53,382 nucleotides of DNA from UBA2160 sp964588665 (GTDB lineage Bacteria; Chloroflexota; Dehalococcoidia; Lucifugimonadales; UBA1123), in NCBI GenBank assembly GCA_964588665.1, contig CAZPQQ010000016.1, positions 1 through 53,382 on the forward strand, given 5' to 3'. This document shows, one piece after another, positions 37,505 to 45,992 of the stretch; position 1 is the stretch's first letter, and every line of letters starts with the position of its first letter. Made by a program: the position numbers and the translations under genes. The notes beneath the pieces are model-generated. The model made no database searches and was not told the origin of the DNA. It saw only the letters and a list, made by a program, of their open reading frames with translations.

Positions 37505-38134
37505 ATGGACAAAATGCACGTGGATGTCTACTTCGATTACGCTTGACCGTGGGTCTACAATGCAGCCGTGTGGCTGGATAGAGTACAGAAAGTCTCTCCG
37601 GGGAAGCTGGACATCACCTGGAAGAACTTCTCATTGGAGCAGGTGAACAGCAAAGAAGGACCGGAGTGGAAGGTCTGGGAGCAAAAGGGCCTCGACGAGG
37701 CCAGAGCGCTTTTGGCGTCGGTCGCCGGCGAAGCGGCAAAGCGGCAGGGCGGTGAAGCTTTCGACCGGTTCCACCTGGCGTTGCTGACGGCCCGGCACGG
37801 CGGCGACCGCATATCACTGAACGAAGTGGAGCCGCTGGCGAAGATCGCGGGCGACGCCGGACTCGACGTCGAGAAGTTCAAGCAAGACCTCAACGACCCC
37901 GAGCTGGTCAAGATCGTCGCGCAGGACCACGAGAAATCCACCGGGGACCTTGGCGCTTTCGGGACCCCAACGTTCGTCTTCGAGAACGGGCAGTCCGCCT
38001 ACGTCAAGACGTTCATTCCTCCCGAAGACGAGTCGCTTTCAACCTTCGAGGACTTTGTAGGTCTGTTCTCACAGCGTTCCTACATCGGCGAGGTCAAACG
38101 TCCACAGCCGCCGTGGCCTAAGGGCGCGGTCTAG
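37505..38134 (+). CDS. DsbA-fold (FrnE/HCCA isomerase-like) protein, candidate selenoprotein with in-frame TGA
   Basis: Read through one TGA, the product is 209 residues. It starts MDKMHVDVYFDYA, then the TGA at 37544-37546 (residue 14), then PWVYNAAVW. In DsbA-family relatives of the FrnE/2-hydroxychromene-2-carboxylate isomerase type this position is the active-site Cys of a C-P-W/F/Y motif, so TGA stands exactly where Cys belongs. The rest of the thioredoxin fold is intact, with the helical insert and the cis-Pro segment GAFGTPTFVFENGQ. AAGGAG lies eight bases before the ATG and a promoter is upstream. A hairpin of SECIS type follows the TGA. A nonsense mutation is the alternative; the downstream ATG-less remainder has no good start. 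Confidence 0.65.
37547..37582 (+). promoter_or_regulatory. candidate bacterial SECIS element
   Basis: After the TGA, CAGCC (37563-37567), loop GTGT (37568-37571) and GGCTG (37572-37576) form a 5-bp stem-loop with G as the first loop base. A lower stem, TCTA (37554-37557) with TAGA (37579-37582), extends it across an internal loop that contains an unpaired U. The apical loop begins 21 bases after the TGA. Bacterial SECIS elements usually have the loop 16-37 bases after UGA and a G among its first two positions, so both rules are met. Confidence 0.55.
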
Positions 38135-38149
38135 ACCTTTGCAGACGCC

Positions 38150-38191
38150 GACCGGGCGAACACGGGGCGACCTTTCGCCTCTCGCCCGGTC
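38150..38191 (+). terminator. nested hairpin after the DsbA-fold gene
   Basis: GACCGGGCGA (38150-38159) pairs with TCGCCCGGTC (38182-38191), enclosing a second stem GGCGA-CCTT-TCGCC. There is no U-tract, so it is only a possible terminator; it lies 16 bp after the stop codon. Confidence 0.5.
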
Positions 38192-38360
38192 TACACTTCC
38201 CGTCAGCGGCAAATGACTATCCGATCAGCACCGGATGGGCGCACAGATCCCTTTCGCGTGAATCGAATGGCGCCCACTGGCCGTGCCGTTCGTTGGTACT
38301 GAACGGTGTGATGCACATCAACCACGCCTGGCTAACCCGGCAGTCCAGTGTGAATACGCC

Positions 38361-39074
38361 ATGACCTCCTCATCCCGTCCGTCCCTCGAAAATCTCCAGA
38401 TCTCGATTGGCGTGCAGTTCGACAGCCCGACATTGCTGGAACTGGCGTTGGTGCATAGCTCTTTCGTGGCTGAAAGCCCGGAGATACACCCCGAATCCAA
38501 CGAACGGCTGGAGTATCTCGGGGACGCTCTGGTGGGGTTGGTCGTCGCCCATGAGCTGTACCGACGCTTCCCAGACCAACCCGAGGGACACCTCACCCAG
38601 ATGCGGGCGGCCCTGGTGAGCAAAGAAGCGCTCGCCAGGGTTGCCGAAACCTTGGACCTCGGCGCGTCGTTGATCGTGGGCAAGGGCGAAGGCGAATCCG
38701 GCGGCATGGAGCGGGAGTCGAACTTGGCCGACGCGTTCGAAGCCGTTGTCGGCGCCGTGTTGCTGGACCAGGGCTACGAGGCGGCGAGAGAATTCACACT
38801 CCTGGCGCTGGCCGATCCGATGCAAGCCGTTTCCGAACGAGACGGCCCTCCCAGACACCCGAAGTCTCTGCTGCACGAAGTTGCGATGTCACGCGGATAC
38901 ACACCGCCGTCCTACCATGTCGTCGCCACGGAAGGCGAAGACCACCTGCCTCAGTTCACAGTTGAAGTCGAGGTCAACGGGGAGAAGGTCGGCACTGGCA
39001 CCGGGCGACGTAAAGCCCACGCCGAACGCGAAGCCGCCGCCGCCGCTCTCACCACCCTGGGGCACGAGGTCTAA
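38361..39074 (+). CDS. rnc: ribonuclease III
   Basis: A 237-residue RNase III, which cleaves double-stranded RNA such as the rRNA precursor. The signature NERLEYLGDALVG supplies the first Glu and Asp of the two-metal site, and LADAFEAVVGAV the second pair. A complete C-terminal dsRNA-binding domain follows (PKSLLHEVAMSRGY, then RRKAHAEREAAAAAL). The ATG at 38361 is preferred since the frame above it has no similarity. It stands alone, separated from the DsbA-fold gene by 226 bp. Confidence 0.95.
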   Translation: MTSSSRPSLENLQISIGVQFDSPTLLELALVHSSFVAESPEIHPESNERLEYLGDALVGLVVAHELYRRFPDQPEGHLTQMRAALVSKEALARVAETLDLGASLIVGKGEGESGGMERESNLADAFEAVVGAVLLDQGYEAAREFTLLALADPMQAVSERDGPPRHPKSLLHEVAMSRGYTPPSYHVVATEGEDHLPQFTVEVEVNGEKVGTGTGRRKAHAEREAAAAALTTLGHEV

Positions 39075-39081
39075 AGCCCGG

Positions 39082-40671
39082 TCAGGGCCTTCTGTACTTG
39101 TCCCCCAGAGCCTCTTCCCACCTGAGGTAGTTCACCATGTCCGCGTAGTTTCTGCCGGCGCCCGTGGGCAGCACGTCGGTTGGCGGATCCATGACGCCTG
39201 ATAGTCCCGTCTCGACCGGCAAGCCCGCAGCCGTCCAAGCCTTCATCCCACCCTCCAAGACCGACACGTCGCGATATCCCAAATTGGTCAGCGTGGCGCC
39301 GGCCAGCGTCGCCTGGAGTCCATCAGTGCACGTCACCGTCAACTTTGCCCCCTTGTCGGCGGCCACGCTGTCGATTCGGAACTCAAGCCAGCCACGCGGG
39401 ATCCAGCGGGCGGAGGGCGCGTGGCCTCGGGCGAAGTCCTGGCTGAGATCGACGAACAGGACCGTGGAATCGCTGTTCGAGTGAAGCTGCTCAGGGGACA
39501 TGAAGTTTACAGCTTCCAGCGCCTGAGCGTAACCTGACGGAAGCCGCCCGGATTCCACTGTCTCCAAGGCGAAGCCGGAGGCACGCCATGCTTCGGCGCC
39601 GCCCTCTACCGCGTACACTTCGTCGAAGCCCATCTGCCGAAAGAGCGACGCGGTTATCGTCGCTCGCACGCCCCGGTCGCAGCAGAACACGACCGGGCAG
39701 TTGTGAACCGCGGCCACCTCGTCGGAGCGCTGGACAGCCTGCCCTCCCGGATGCCATTGGAAGCCGGGGATGTGGCCGCCTTCGTATTCGGACTGGGTTC
39801 GCACGTCGATGAGATATACGTTCTCGCGTTCGCGGCGACGCATCATCTCAGCCAGTCCGTCCATGTCGAGGCGCCGAACCGCGTCTTCGGCGCCGACTCG
39901 TGCAGCATAAGATTCGGCGGCAGCCAAGCCTTCCGCCGAAGGCTCGGGCAACTCGAGGCGATCCGCTCCCGTCTCCAGTGTCTGACCCGCCAGCACCCAC
40001 CCTGCCGTTCCGTTCTCCAGCCCGTACAGATTGCGCTGCCCCATTCGCTGGAGGATCCACGTGCCGACGATGCTTCGGGTGCGACCGGCGCAACTGACCA
40101 CAACTGTCGTGTCTTCATCCAGGGCCTCGGTGATGTCGGTGATGTCGGTGATGCGCAGGGCCAGCTCCGCGCCCGGGACGCTGCGAGCGCCAGGAACACA
40201 GGCTCGCTGATACTCTTCGGGCGTGCGCGAATCCAAAATGACCAGCTTCTCGCCGTTTCCTTGGCGCTCGAGAAACTCGGTCGCCGTGATCTCCGGCACC
40301 CCATGCTCGACCTGCACCCGCTCGCCGAATTCCTTGCTGGGCACGTTCACTCCCCATTCGGTGGGGAATCGTTCCACGACCCAGCGATTCATGCCGCCGT
40401 CGAGGTACGAGACGTTGGTGTACCCCATCTCGGTCAGCATGCCAGCGGTGAGGGCAGCCCTCTGACCGTCGTCGTCGCATACGACGACCTTGGCGCGCAA
40501 AAAGGGGACGGAATCATGCATGCGGAACTCAAGTTCTCGCCTGGGAATCAGACTGGAACCTGGGATGTGGGAGCTGTTGTACTCGCCCACGTCCCTCACG
40601 TCGATCAAGGCGAAGGGCGCGCTGCCAGAAAGCAACGAGGCCAGCTCACCGGCGGAGATCAGGTCGGTCAT
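39082..40671 (-). CDS. four-domain rhodanese sulfurtransferase
   Basis: A 529-residue cytoplasmic protein built of four rhodanese repeats. Each has the catalytic Cys at the end of a strand: Cys65 (VVVCDDDGQR), Cys194 (VVSCAGRTRS), Cys330/331 (VVFCCDRGVR) and Cys448 (TVTCTDGLQ). The domain 2 loop CAGRTRS is closest to classical active-site loops. Most rhodaneses have one or two domains, so four apparently active ones is uncommon; it may relay persulfide sulfur. The cysteine-dioxygenase-like gene lies 76 bp upstream in the same direction, which fits thiol or cysteine oxidation. Confidence 0.9.
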   Translation of the reverse strand: MTDLISAGELASLLSGSAPFALIDVRDVGEYNSSHIPGSSLIPRRELEFRMHDSVPFLRAKVVVCDDDGQRAALTAGMLTEMGYTNVSYLDGGMNRWVVERFPTEWGVNVPSKEFGERVQVEHGVPEITATEFLERQGNGEKLVILDSRTPEEYQRACVPGARSVPGAELALRITDITDITEALDEDTTVVVSCAGRTRSIVGTWILQRMGQRNLYGLENGTAGWVLAGQTLETGADRLELPEPSAEGLAAAESYAARVGAEDAVRRLDMDGLAEMMRRRERENVYLIDVRTQSEYEGGHIPGFQWHPGGQAVQRSDEVAAVHNCPVVFCCDRGVRATITASLFRQMGFDEVYAVEGGAEAWRASGFALETVESGRLPSGYAQALEAVNFMSPEQLHSNSDSTVLFVDLSQDFARGHAPSARWIPRGWLEFRIDSVAADKGAKLTVTCTDGLQATLAGATLTNLGYRDVSVLEGGMKAWTAAGLPVETGLSGVMDPPTDVLPTGAGRNYADMVNYLRWEEALGDKYRRP

Positions 40672-40747
40672 GCCTCGGCCCTCGTTTCATAAGCTTGCCG
40701 GGTCGTGGCCGCACGTCCGCCTGTAGGCAGGCAGTCCGGACTACGCG

Positions 40748-41335
40748 CTAGCAGTTGTCGAACCTGGTTGTGGTGAAATTCGTCACGGTGCAGGCTTCCA
40801 GATCGAAGCGGCTGCGTTCGAGGCCTCGGAGATCGTTGCCGTAGACGTGGATCTCCGCGGTCGGTCTGTCGCTGAAATTGTCCATCTGGTGAATCTCGTC
40901 TACGTCGGGTATCAGCAGACTGACGTCGCCGGGCTTGACCTCGTTCACGCGGTCCCGTTCCAATTGGGCGAACCCCTCGCGCGACCGGTCGTCCTGCCTC
41001 CGGAAGCGGGTTTCGGTGATGGAGTTCTCCCTCACACCAATGAGGCCCCACGTGCGGTGGTCGTGGGGTCCAAGATGGTCTCCTGAGCCCCAGACCACTG
41101 AGGTGATGAGAAGGCCGTTGGCCCCGTGATGGAGGAGATACGTGCCGTGGTTGGCGTTTCTACCACGCGAGCCCGCCGGGAGCCGGTACTCCTCGGAGAT
41201 GGCCTCAGGGTCGTTTATCAGGCGTTCAAGGTAGGAAGAACCTTTGTTGAGCAACCGCTCATGGTCGGGTTGCTCGTCCACCAACTGGCTCATGTCGTGG
41301 ACGAATTCCTCCAGGGAGTATTTGACGATGGTCAC
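40748..41335 (-). CDS. cysteine dioxygenase-like cupin (thiol dioxygenase)
   Basis: A 195-residue protein of the double-stranded beta-helix superfamily related to cysteine dioxygenase and 3-mercaptopropionate dioxygenase. Iron ligands are expected from GPHDHRTWG (two His) and DEIHQM (third His). These enzymes use O2 to turn a thiol into a sulfinate. AGGAGG precedes the start. It sits between the SelA-like PLP enzyme and the four-domain rhodanese, all on the minus strand, which supports a role in sulfur amino acid or thiol catabolism. Confidence 0.85.
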   Translation of the reverse strand: MTIVKYSLEEFVHDMSQLVDEQPDHERLLNKGSSYLERLINDPEAISEEYRLPAGSRGRNANHGTYLLHHGANGLLITSVVWGSGDHLGPHDHRTWGLIGVRENSITETRFRRQDDRSREGFAQLERDRVNEVKPGDVSLLIPDVDEIHQMDNFSDRPTAEIHVYGNDLRGLERSRFDLEACTVTNFTTTRFDNC

Positions 41336-41556
41336 AGCTCACCTCCTTCGATCTGATCGCGGCCATTCAGGATCACGGATCAAATCGCCCCACTTCCAAT
41401 CCATCTGGGTCGTCCCAACGGACTAACAGTTTACCCCATATCTCTCGGCGGGTTGCGCCAGCCCACTGCGGCGATCCCGCCAACCACAATGTTCCGATTG
41501 CACCCGATATGAATGCCTTGATCTGGCGGCGGCGTTCAATTCGTCGCTGCGCGAGC

Positions 41557-42702
41557 TCATCCGCCGGTCAGCACTTCGCGGAGTCTTCGAGCCAACTCGA
41601 CCTCTTCCCCGGGACGCAGATTTACCGGGATGATCGCGATCTCGCCTTCGAAGCCGGATGCATTGACCCGCACGCCTGGATCGCCGTCCTCGAGCGTTTG
41701 CAGGACCCGGTCGCGATTGGGGCCCTTCCAGTCGTGTTCGAAGTAGATCGTCGCCCTGGGCGCGTTGGACATCGATTCCAGCATCTCTGGCCTGGCCTCG
41801 CTCAGCTCCAGCCGCAGTCCCGGGATGTCGCCGAGCGATTCGACGACATGGGCGCACTGGTCCCGCCATCCCGACATGACGGCGTCGAAGTCGGTGTCGA
41901 CGAAGATCTCGAGGGCGGTGACGAGGCCCGCGATCTCCTCCTTGCAAACCTTCGCCGCCCGGCCGATCGAATCGCTGTTGGGGGCGCCGTTGGCGTACGC
42001 AGCCTCGATCAGGTCGGCTCTTCCGGCGAGGATGCCGGTGGACTGCGGGCCGAGCACGCCCTTGCCTCCGCTGAAGCTGACCATGTCGGCGCCCATCGCG
42101 ATGAACTGGGTCAGGTTCTCCGGGGGAGGCAGCATGGCCGCGGCGTCGACGATGACGGGAACATCGCGTTCGTGCGCGATCTCGACGACCTTGTCCAGCG
42201 GCAACGCCCCTCCGCGTCTCGGTCCGAAGATATAGGCGACGGCCGCCGTGTTCTCGTTGATCGCGTCTTCCAGCTCCCACTCGTTCGTGCTCACGCTGTT
42301 TCCAATCTCGACAAGCGTTGCGCCCGCGGCTCGGAAGTTGTGGTCGTAGTTGACCCTGTGGGCGCGATGAAGGATGATCTCGTTCTTCATCCCCGTCGTG
42401 TCAGGCAGGCGCCAGACTTTGGCCGGGTCCGATCCGGCCATGCACGCGGCGGCCTCGAGAACCATGCCAGCCGCCGACCCGGCGGTCACCAGCCCAGCCT
42501 CGGCGCCGGTGAGATTGGCGATGACCTGGCCTGCCTTCGCGTTGAGGTCGTGCATGTCCACGAACCACCGCGAGGCGTCCTCCATGGCGGTCACGACCGC
42601 GGGCGGCATGATGCTGCCGCCGTATACGGTTATCCACGACGCCGCGTTGATCAGCCGCTTCACGCCCAGCCTTTCGTAGAACTCAACACCCTGGCTTGTC
42701 AT
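41557..42702 (-). CDS. SelA-like PLP-dependent enzyme
   Basis: A 381-residue fold-type I PLP enzyme of the SelA/DgaE group. The segment VSFSGGKGVLGPQSTGI holds the PLP Lys in the position of SelA's, and PVIVDAAAMLPPP carries the PLP-pairing Asp. True bacterial SelA is about 460 residues, with an N-terminal tRNA-binding domain that is absent here, so this is probably a paralogue such as an ammonia-lyase, beta-eliminating lyase or epimerase rather than selenocysteine synthase. Its nearness (3.4 kb) to a possible selenoprotein is noted but is not evidence of function. Confidence 0.8.
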   Translation of the reverse strand: MTSQGVEFYERLGVKRLINAASWITVYGGSIMPPAVVTAMEDASRWFVDMHDLNAKAGQVIANLTGAEAGLVTAGSAAGMVLEAAACMAGSDPAKVWRLPDTTGMKNEIILHRAHRVNYDHNFRAAGATLVEIGNSVSTNEWELEDAINENTAAVAYIFGPRRGGALPLDKVVEIAHERDVPVIVDAAAMLPPPENLTQFIAMGADMVSFSGGKGVLGPQSTGILAGRADLIEAAYANGAPNSDSIGRAAKVCKEEIAGLVTALEIFVDTDFDAVMSGWRDQCAHVVESLGDIPGLRLELSEARPEMLESMSNAPRATIYFEHDWKGPNRDRVLQTLEDGDPGVRVNASGFEGEIAIIPVNLRPGEEVELARRLREVLTGG

Positions 42703-42756
42703 GCCTCAATCACCTCTTCTGTCGCTGTTGCCCCAGCCCGGACGATGGCCAGCGGG

Positions 42757-43524
42757 CTACTTGCCGCGGAACACGGGAGTGCGTTTCTCGGCGAAGGCGG
42801 TGAGTCCTTCCTCCGCGTCCTCGGTTCTCTGAAGCCGTCGGTTGACGATCCCTGCCAGCCTGACGCGGTCTTCCAGACGCATGCTCAACCCACGCACGGC
42901 AACCTCTTTGATCGCGCGCATGGCGAGCGGGGCGTTCTGCAGCAGCTTTTGGACGAATTCGTCGGTGGCGGACTCAAGTTCGTCGTGAGGCACGACTTTG
43001 TTTACCATGCCCAGTTCGAGCGCTCGCTCGGCGTTGATGAAGTCGCCCGTGAACAGGAATTCGAACGCGTAGTTCAGCGGGACACGATGAGCGAGCATGC
43101 AAGGTCCGCTAACGGAGCCAATGCCTCGTTTGGCCTGAGGCCAGCCGAACTGCGCCTGGTCCGAAGCGATGCGGATGTCCGACGCCAAAGCGATGCCGCC
43201 GCCTTGCGCGAGGCACAACCCGTTGATCGAAGCGATTATGGGCTTGAACACCTGCGTCTGGTACACGTACAGGTCCTCGGTGGAGATCTCGTCGGAGTAC
43301 AGGTCGTCGCTCCGACCTGACATGGCGACCAGATCATGCCCGACCGAGAACGCTCGGCCCTTGCCGGTAATGACGGCCAGCCAAATCTCGGGGTTTTCGT
43401 TCACGTCGTGAATCGCGGCCCAGAGCTCGTCGCGCATGGCGACATCGATGGCGTTTAGCTTTTCCGGCCGGTTGAGCGTGATGTAGCCGACCCTGTTTCG
43501 GACTTCGTATTCCACCGTCGTCAT
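42757..43524 (-). CDS. enoyl-CoA hydratase/isomerase family protein
   Basis: A 255-residue crotonase-fold protein. The oxyanion-hole segments are AVITGKGRAFSVGHDLVAM (first) and GLCLAQGGGIALASDIRIAS (second). The two catalytic Glu positions of crotonase are not both evident: the second segment reads FGWPQAKRGIGSVSGP, without the Glu pair, so isomerase, hydrolase or decarboxylase chemistry is possible. GGAGG precedes the ATG. It heads the minus-strand run of SelA-like, dioxygenase and rhodanese genes. Confidence 0.88.
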   Translation of the reverse strand: MTTVEYEVRNRVGYITLNRPEKLNAIDVAMRDELWAAIHDVNENPEIWLAVITGKGRAFSVGHDLVAMSGRSDDLYSDEISTEDLYVYQTQVFKPIIASINGLCLAQGGGIALASDIRIASDQAQFGWPQAKRGIGSVSGPCMLAHRVPLNYAFEFLFTGDFINAERALELGMVNKVVPHDELESATDEFVQKLLQNAPLAMRAIKEVAVRGLSMRLEDRVRLAGIVNRRLQRTEDAEEGLTAFAEKRTPVFRGK

Positions 43525-43936
43525 GTGATCATCCTCCGTTGCCGAGTTTCGTGCCCGTTGGTAGTTGGACTAAGCCGTAAGATCGTGTGCTGTCGGGTGT
43601 CGTTGAGACGCGCTGGGCGCTGCCGATACATCGTCTAGCCACTAGATTCTTCCCTTCCATCAGAGTGACACTGATGGGATTCGAGCGCGGTCTAAGTCTA
43701 CGCCTGTCGCCGTACGCCGACAAGAGCGAAAACCTCGCGACAGCACGATGGCTGGGCCCCTGTTGTCGCGGCCTGATCCACCGGCGCCATTGAACAGTAT
43801 AAACGGGCCCGGACGATACAGGGCAACCCCACGACAGTCTAGGGCGCTGGCCGATCACAGGACACCTTCGGATGAGTCACTTGGGCGAAACTTGCGTTGT
43901 GTTCTTCAGCATCGGTAGCATGTGCACCAACCTACC
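43525..43936. other. intergenic region, no gene recognised
   Basis: About 400 bp between divergent genes. No reading frame with a ribosome-binding site or known motif is present, and I see no clear repeat or terminator. Confidence 0.5.
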
Positions 43937-45115
43937 ATGATGCGCCGAACAACCCCCCGACTGACCGGCCTGATGCTGACGCTGCTCGTCATCGAGTTCC
44001 TTGACGAGTTCATTTACGGCGCACGTGAGGCCGCGTGGCCGTTGATCCGGGACGACCTGAGTCTGTCGTACATCCAGGTCGGCATTCTGCTCAGCGCGCC
44101 TAATCTCGTGGCAAACGTCGTCGAGCCGTTCCTCGGCGTATTGGGCGACGTGTGGCGTCGACGAGCGCTGATACTTGGCGGCGGGGTCGTGTTTGCCGCG
44201 GCCCTGGCGCTCGTCGCCGTGAGCAACGGCTTCAGCCTCATCCTGGCGGCGTTCATTCTGTTACACCCAGCCTCCGGAGCGTTCGTGAGCCTGTCTCAGG
44301 CCACGCTGATGGACGCCAATCCGGCTCGGCACGAGCACAACATGGCGCGGTGGACGCTGGCGGGATCGATCGGGGTCGTGATGGGAGCGCTGGCGCTCGG
44401 GGCCGGCGCCGCGGCCGGCATCGGATGGCGATGGGTGTTCATCGCGACGGCTGCGGCGACTGTCGTCGCCGTCATCGCAGCGGCGCGGATGCCGTTGGAC
44501 GGCGCGTCGGGCGCTCGTCGGACGGAGCCGTTCACGGCCGCGTTCCGGCGCGGATTGATAGACGCCCTACGAACATTCAAGCGTCTGCCGGTGCTCCGCT
44601 GGCTGATACTCCTCGAGTTCTCCGACCTGATGCTCGACGGCCTCCACGGCTACCTGGCGCTCTACTTCGTCGATGTCGTTGGCGCAGGCGAGGCGAAGGC
44701 CGCGATGGGCGTCGCCGTGTGGACCGGAGTCGGGTTGGTGGGCGACATCCTGCTGATCCCGCTGCTTGAGCGAGTCCGAGGCTTGACCTACCTTCGATTC
44801 AGCGTCCTAGCGGAGCTGATCCTGTTTCCGACGTTCCTGCTCGTGCCGGGCTTAGGGCCGAAGCTTGTGATCGTGGCGCTCCTCGGATTCGCCAATGCGG
44901 GTTGGTACTCGATCCTTCAGGGGCAGCTATACTCGGCGATGCCCGGCCAGAGCGGGACCGCGCTCGCGGTCAAGAACGTCTCAGGGCTCGCAGGCAGCCT
45001 CATGCCCCTCGGCATAGGCACCGCCGCCCGAGCCTGGGGCTTAGGCACGGCGCTCTGGCTGATGCTTGCAGGGCCGATCGTGTTGCTGGTGGGGATGCCT
45101 AGAAAGTCTGTGTGA
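43937..45115 (+). CDS. MFS transporter
   Basis: A 392-residue inner-membrane protein with about 12 helices. The TM2-TM3 loop LGVLGDVWRRRALILGG matches the MFS motif A pattern, and an acidic pair sits in TM1 (EFLDEFIYGAREAAWP), which could couple to protons. An upstream GTG at 43922 gives an alternative start; neither has a strong ribosome-binding site. It belongs to the fosmidomycin-resistance/sugar-efflux side of the family. Gene ends abut the DUF805 gene tail to tail with no gap. Confidence 0.8.
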   Translation: MMRRTTPRLTGLMLTLLVIEFLDEFIYGAREAAWPLIRDDLSLSYIQVGILLSAPNLVANVVEPFLGVLGDVWRRRALILGGGVVFAAALALVAVSNGFSLILAAFILLHPASGAFVSLSQATLMDANPARHEHNMARWTLAGSIGVVMGALALGAGAAAGIGWRWVFIATAAATVVAVIAAARMPLDGASGARRTEPFTAAFRRGLIDALRTFKRLPVLRWLILLEFSDLMLDGLHGYLALYFVDVVGAGEAKAAMGVAVWTGVGLVGDILLIPLLERVRGLTYLRFSVLAELILFPTFLLVPGLGPKLVIVALLGFANAGWYSILQGQLYSAMPGQSGTALAVKNVSGLAGSLMPLGIGTAARAWGLGTALWLMLAGPIVLLVGMPRKSV

Positions 45116-45775
45116 TCAACGATGCGATGATGCGAGGGCGACCCTCTGGCGGCCGGCCGGTGATCCGTTGTGACGAGTCATCAGGCGGGGCGACGGAGAG
45201 ACCAATTTCTCGTTGGATTGTGTGGTATATGATCCAGAAGTCAAGCAAGTCCGTACATTCGGACTATCGCCCATCGATTGGCCAACACACCAAGGTTGCG
45301 GGCCGTACTCGTTACCGCCATCAGTTCCTGGGAGAAACCCTAATTCGACGTCGTACCAGATTAATCCGATTATGGGGATGAGCAATACCAGCAACCACCA
45401 GGCTGATTTGCCGCGGTCATGCAATCGCTTCACTGAGATTATGAACGCCGGCCAAAGCAGAAACGGAGCCACAAATAGTAGCAGAAACCCACCGGCATTA
45501 ATCGCAACGTCCAAAATGCCGATAACTCCTTGGAACATAATCGCCGGCAGAACCCACTCCAGCCAGAAGGTCGAACGGTCAACTCGGCCATCGAGGGAAG
45601 AGTAGAGTTGCACGAAGCTGATGCCGCTTTCCTTGGACGAAGCACCCCTTACGGGCTGTTCCTCGCCGGGAGTTTCCTGCTCAATGAGGTTGGCTCGACA
45701 CCGACGGCATTCTGAGTTGCCCACGGGATTAGCAGTTCCGCACTGTGAACATTCGGTTATGGGAATGAAGTTCAT
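45116..45775 (-). CDS. zinc-ribbon DUF805 membrane protein
   Basis: A 219-residue protein with an N-terminal zinc ribbon CSQCGTANPVGNSECRRC (two CxxC pairs), a hydrophilic linker, and a DUF805 domain: GRVDRSTFWLEWVLP, three membrane helices, VKRLHDRGKSAWW and the final FLPGTDGGNEYGP. The domain normally ends there; the remaining 60 residues are hydrophilic and unlike the family, so the original stop may have been lost. The ATG at 45775 has GGAGGG upstream. Function unknown. Confidence 0.8.
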   Translation of the reverse strand: MNFIPITECSQCGTANPVGNSECRRCRANLIEQETPGEEQPVRGASSKESGISFVQLYSSLDGRVDRSTFWLEWVLPAIMFQGVIGILDVAINAGGFLLLFVAPFLLWPAFIISVKRLHDRGKSAWWLLVLLIPIIGLIWYDVELGFLPGTDGGNEYGPQPWCVGQSMGDSPNVRTCLTSGSYTTQSNEKLVSPSPRLMTRHNGSPAGRQRVALASSHR

Positions 45776-45992
45776 AGCCCGCCCTCCACGTTCATCACAA
45801 CTGGAACCTTTCACACGTTCCAGTTCGTGCGGAATGGCCTACCGTCTGATGCCGGAATCCTCGTTCCCAACAGAGACCAACGACCAACGCTCAATTCCGA
45901 CGAAGTGTTCCCCTGCCCGTGTGTCTACGCGCTTCGTCAGGTTGCATCGAGTTTGAGCCGCTTCGTTCTTCGGGATGGCTGCTGGAGCCGAG

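Noticed and set aside
41557..42702. Assigning selA (selenocysteine synthase)
   Set aside because: The protein lacks the N-terminal tRNA-binding domain and is shorter than bacterial SelA; the cluster suggests catabolism.
41509..43320. 603-codon open frame on the plus strand
   Set aside because: It is antisense to the SelA-like and enoyl-CoA hydratase genes, both with clear family motifs; its translation has no recognisable domain.
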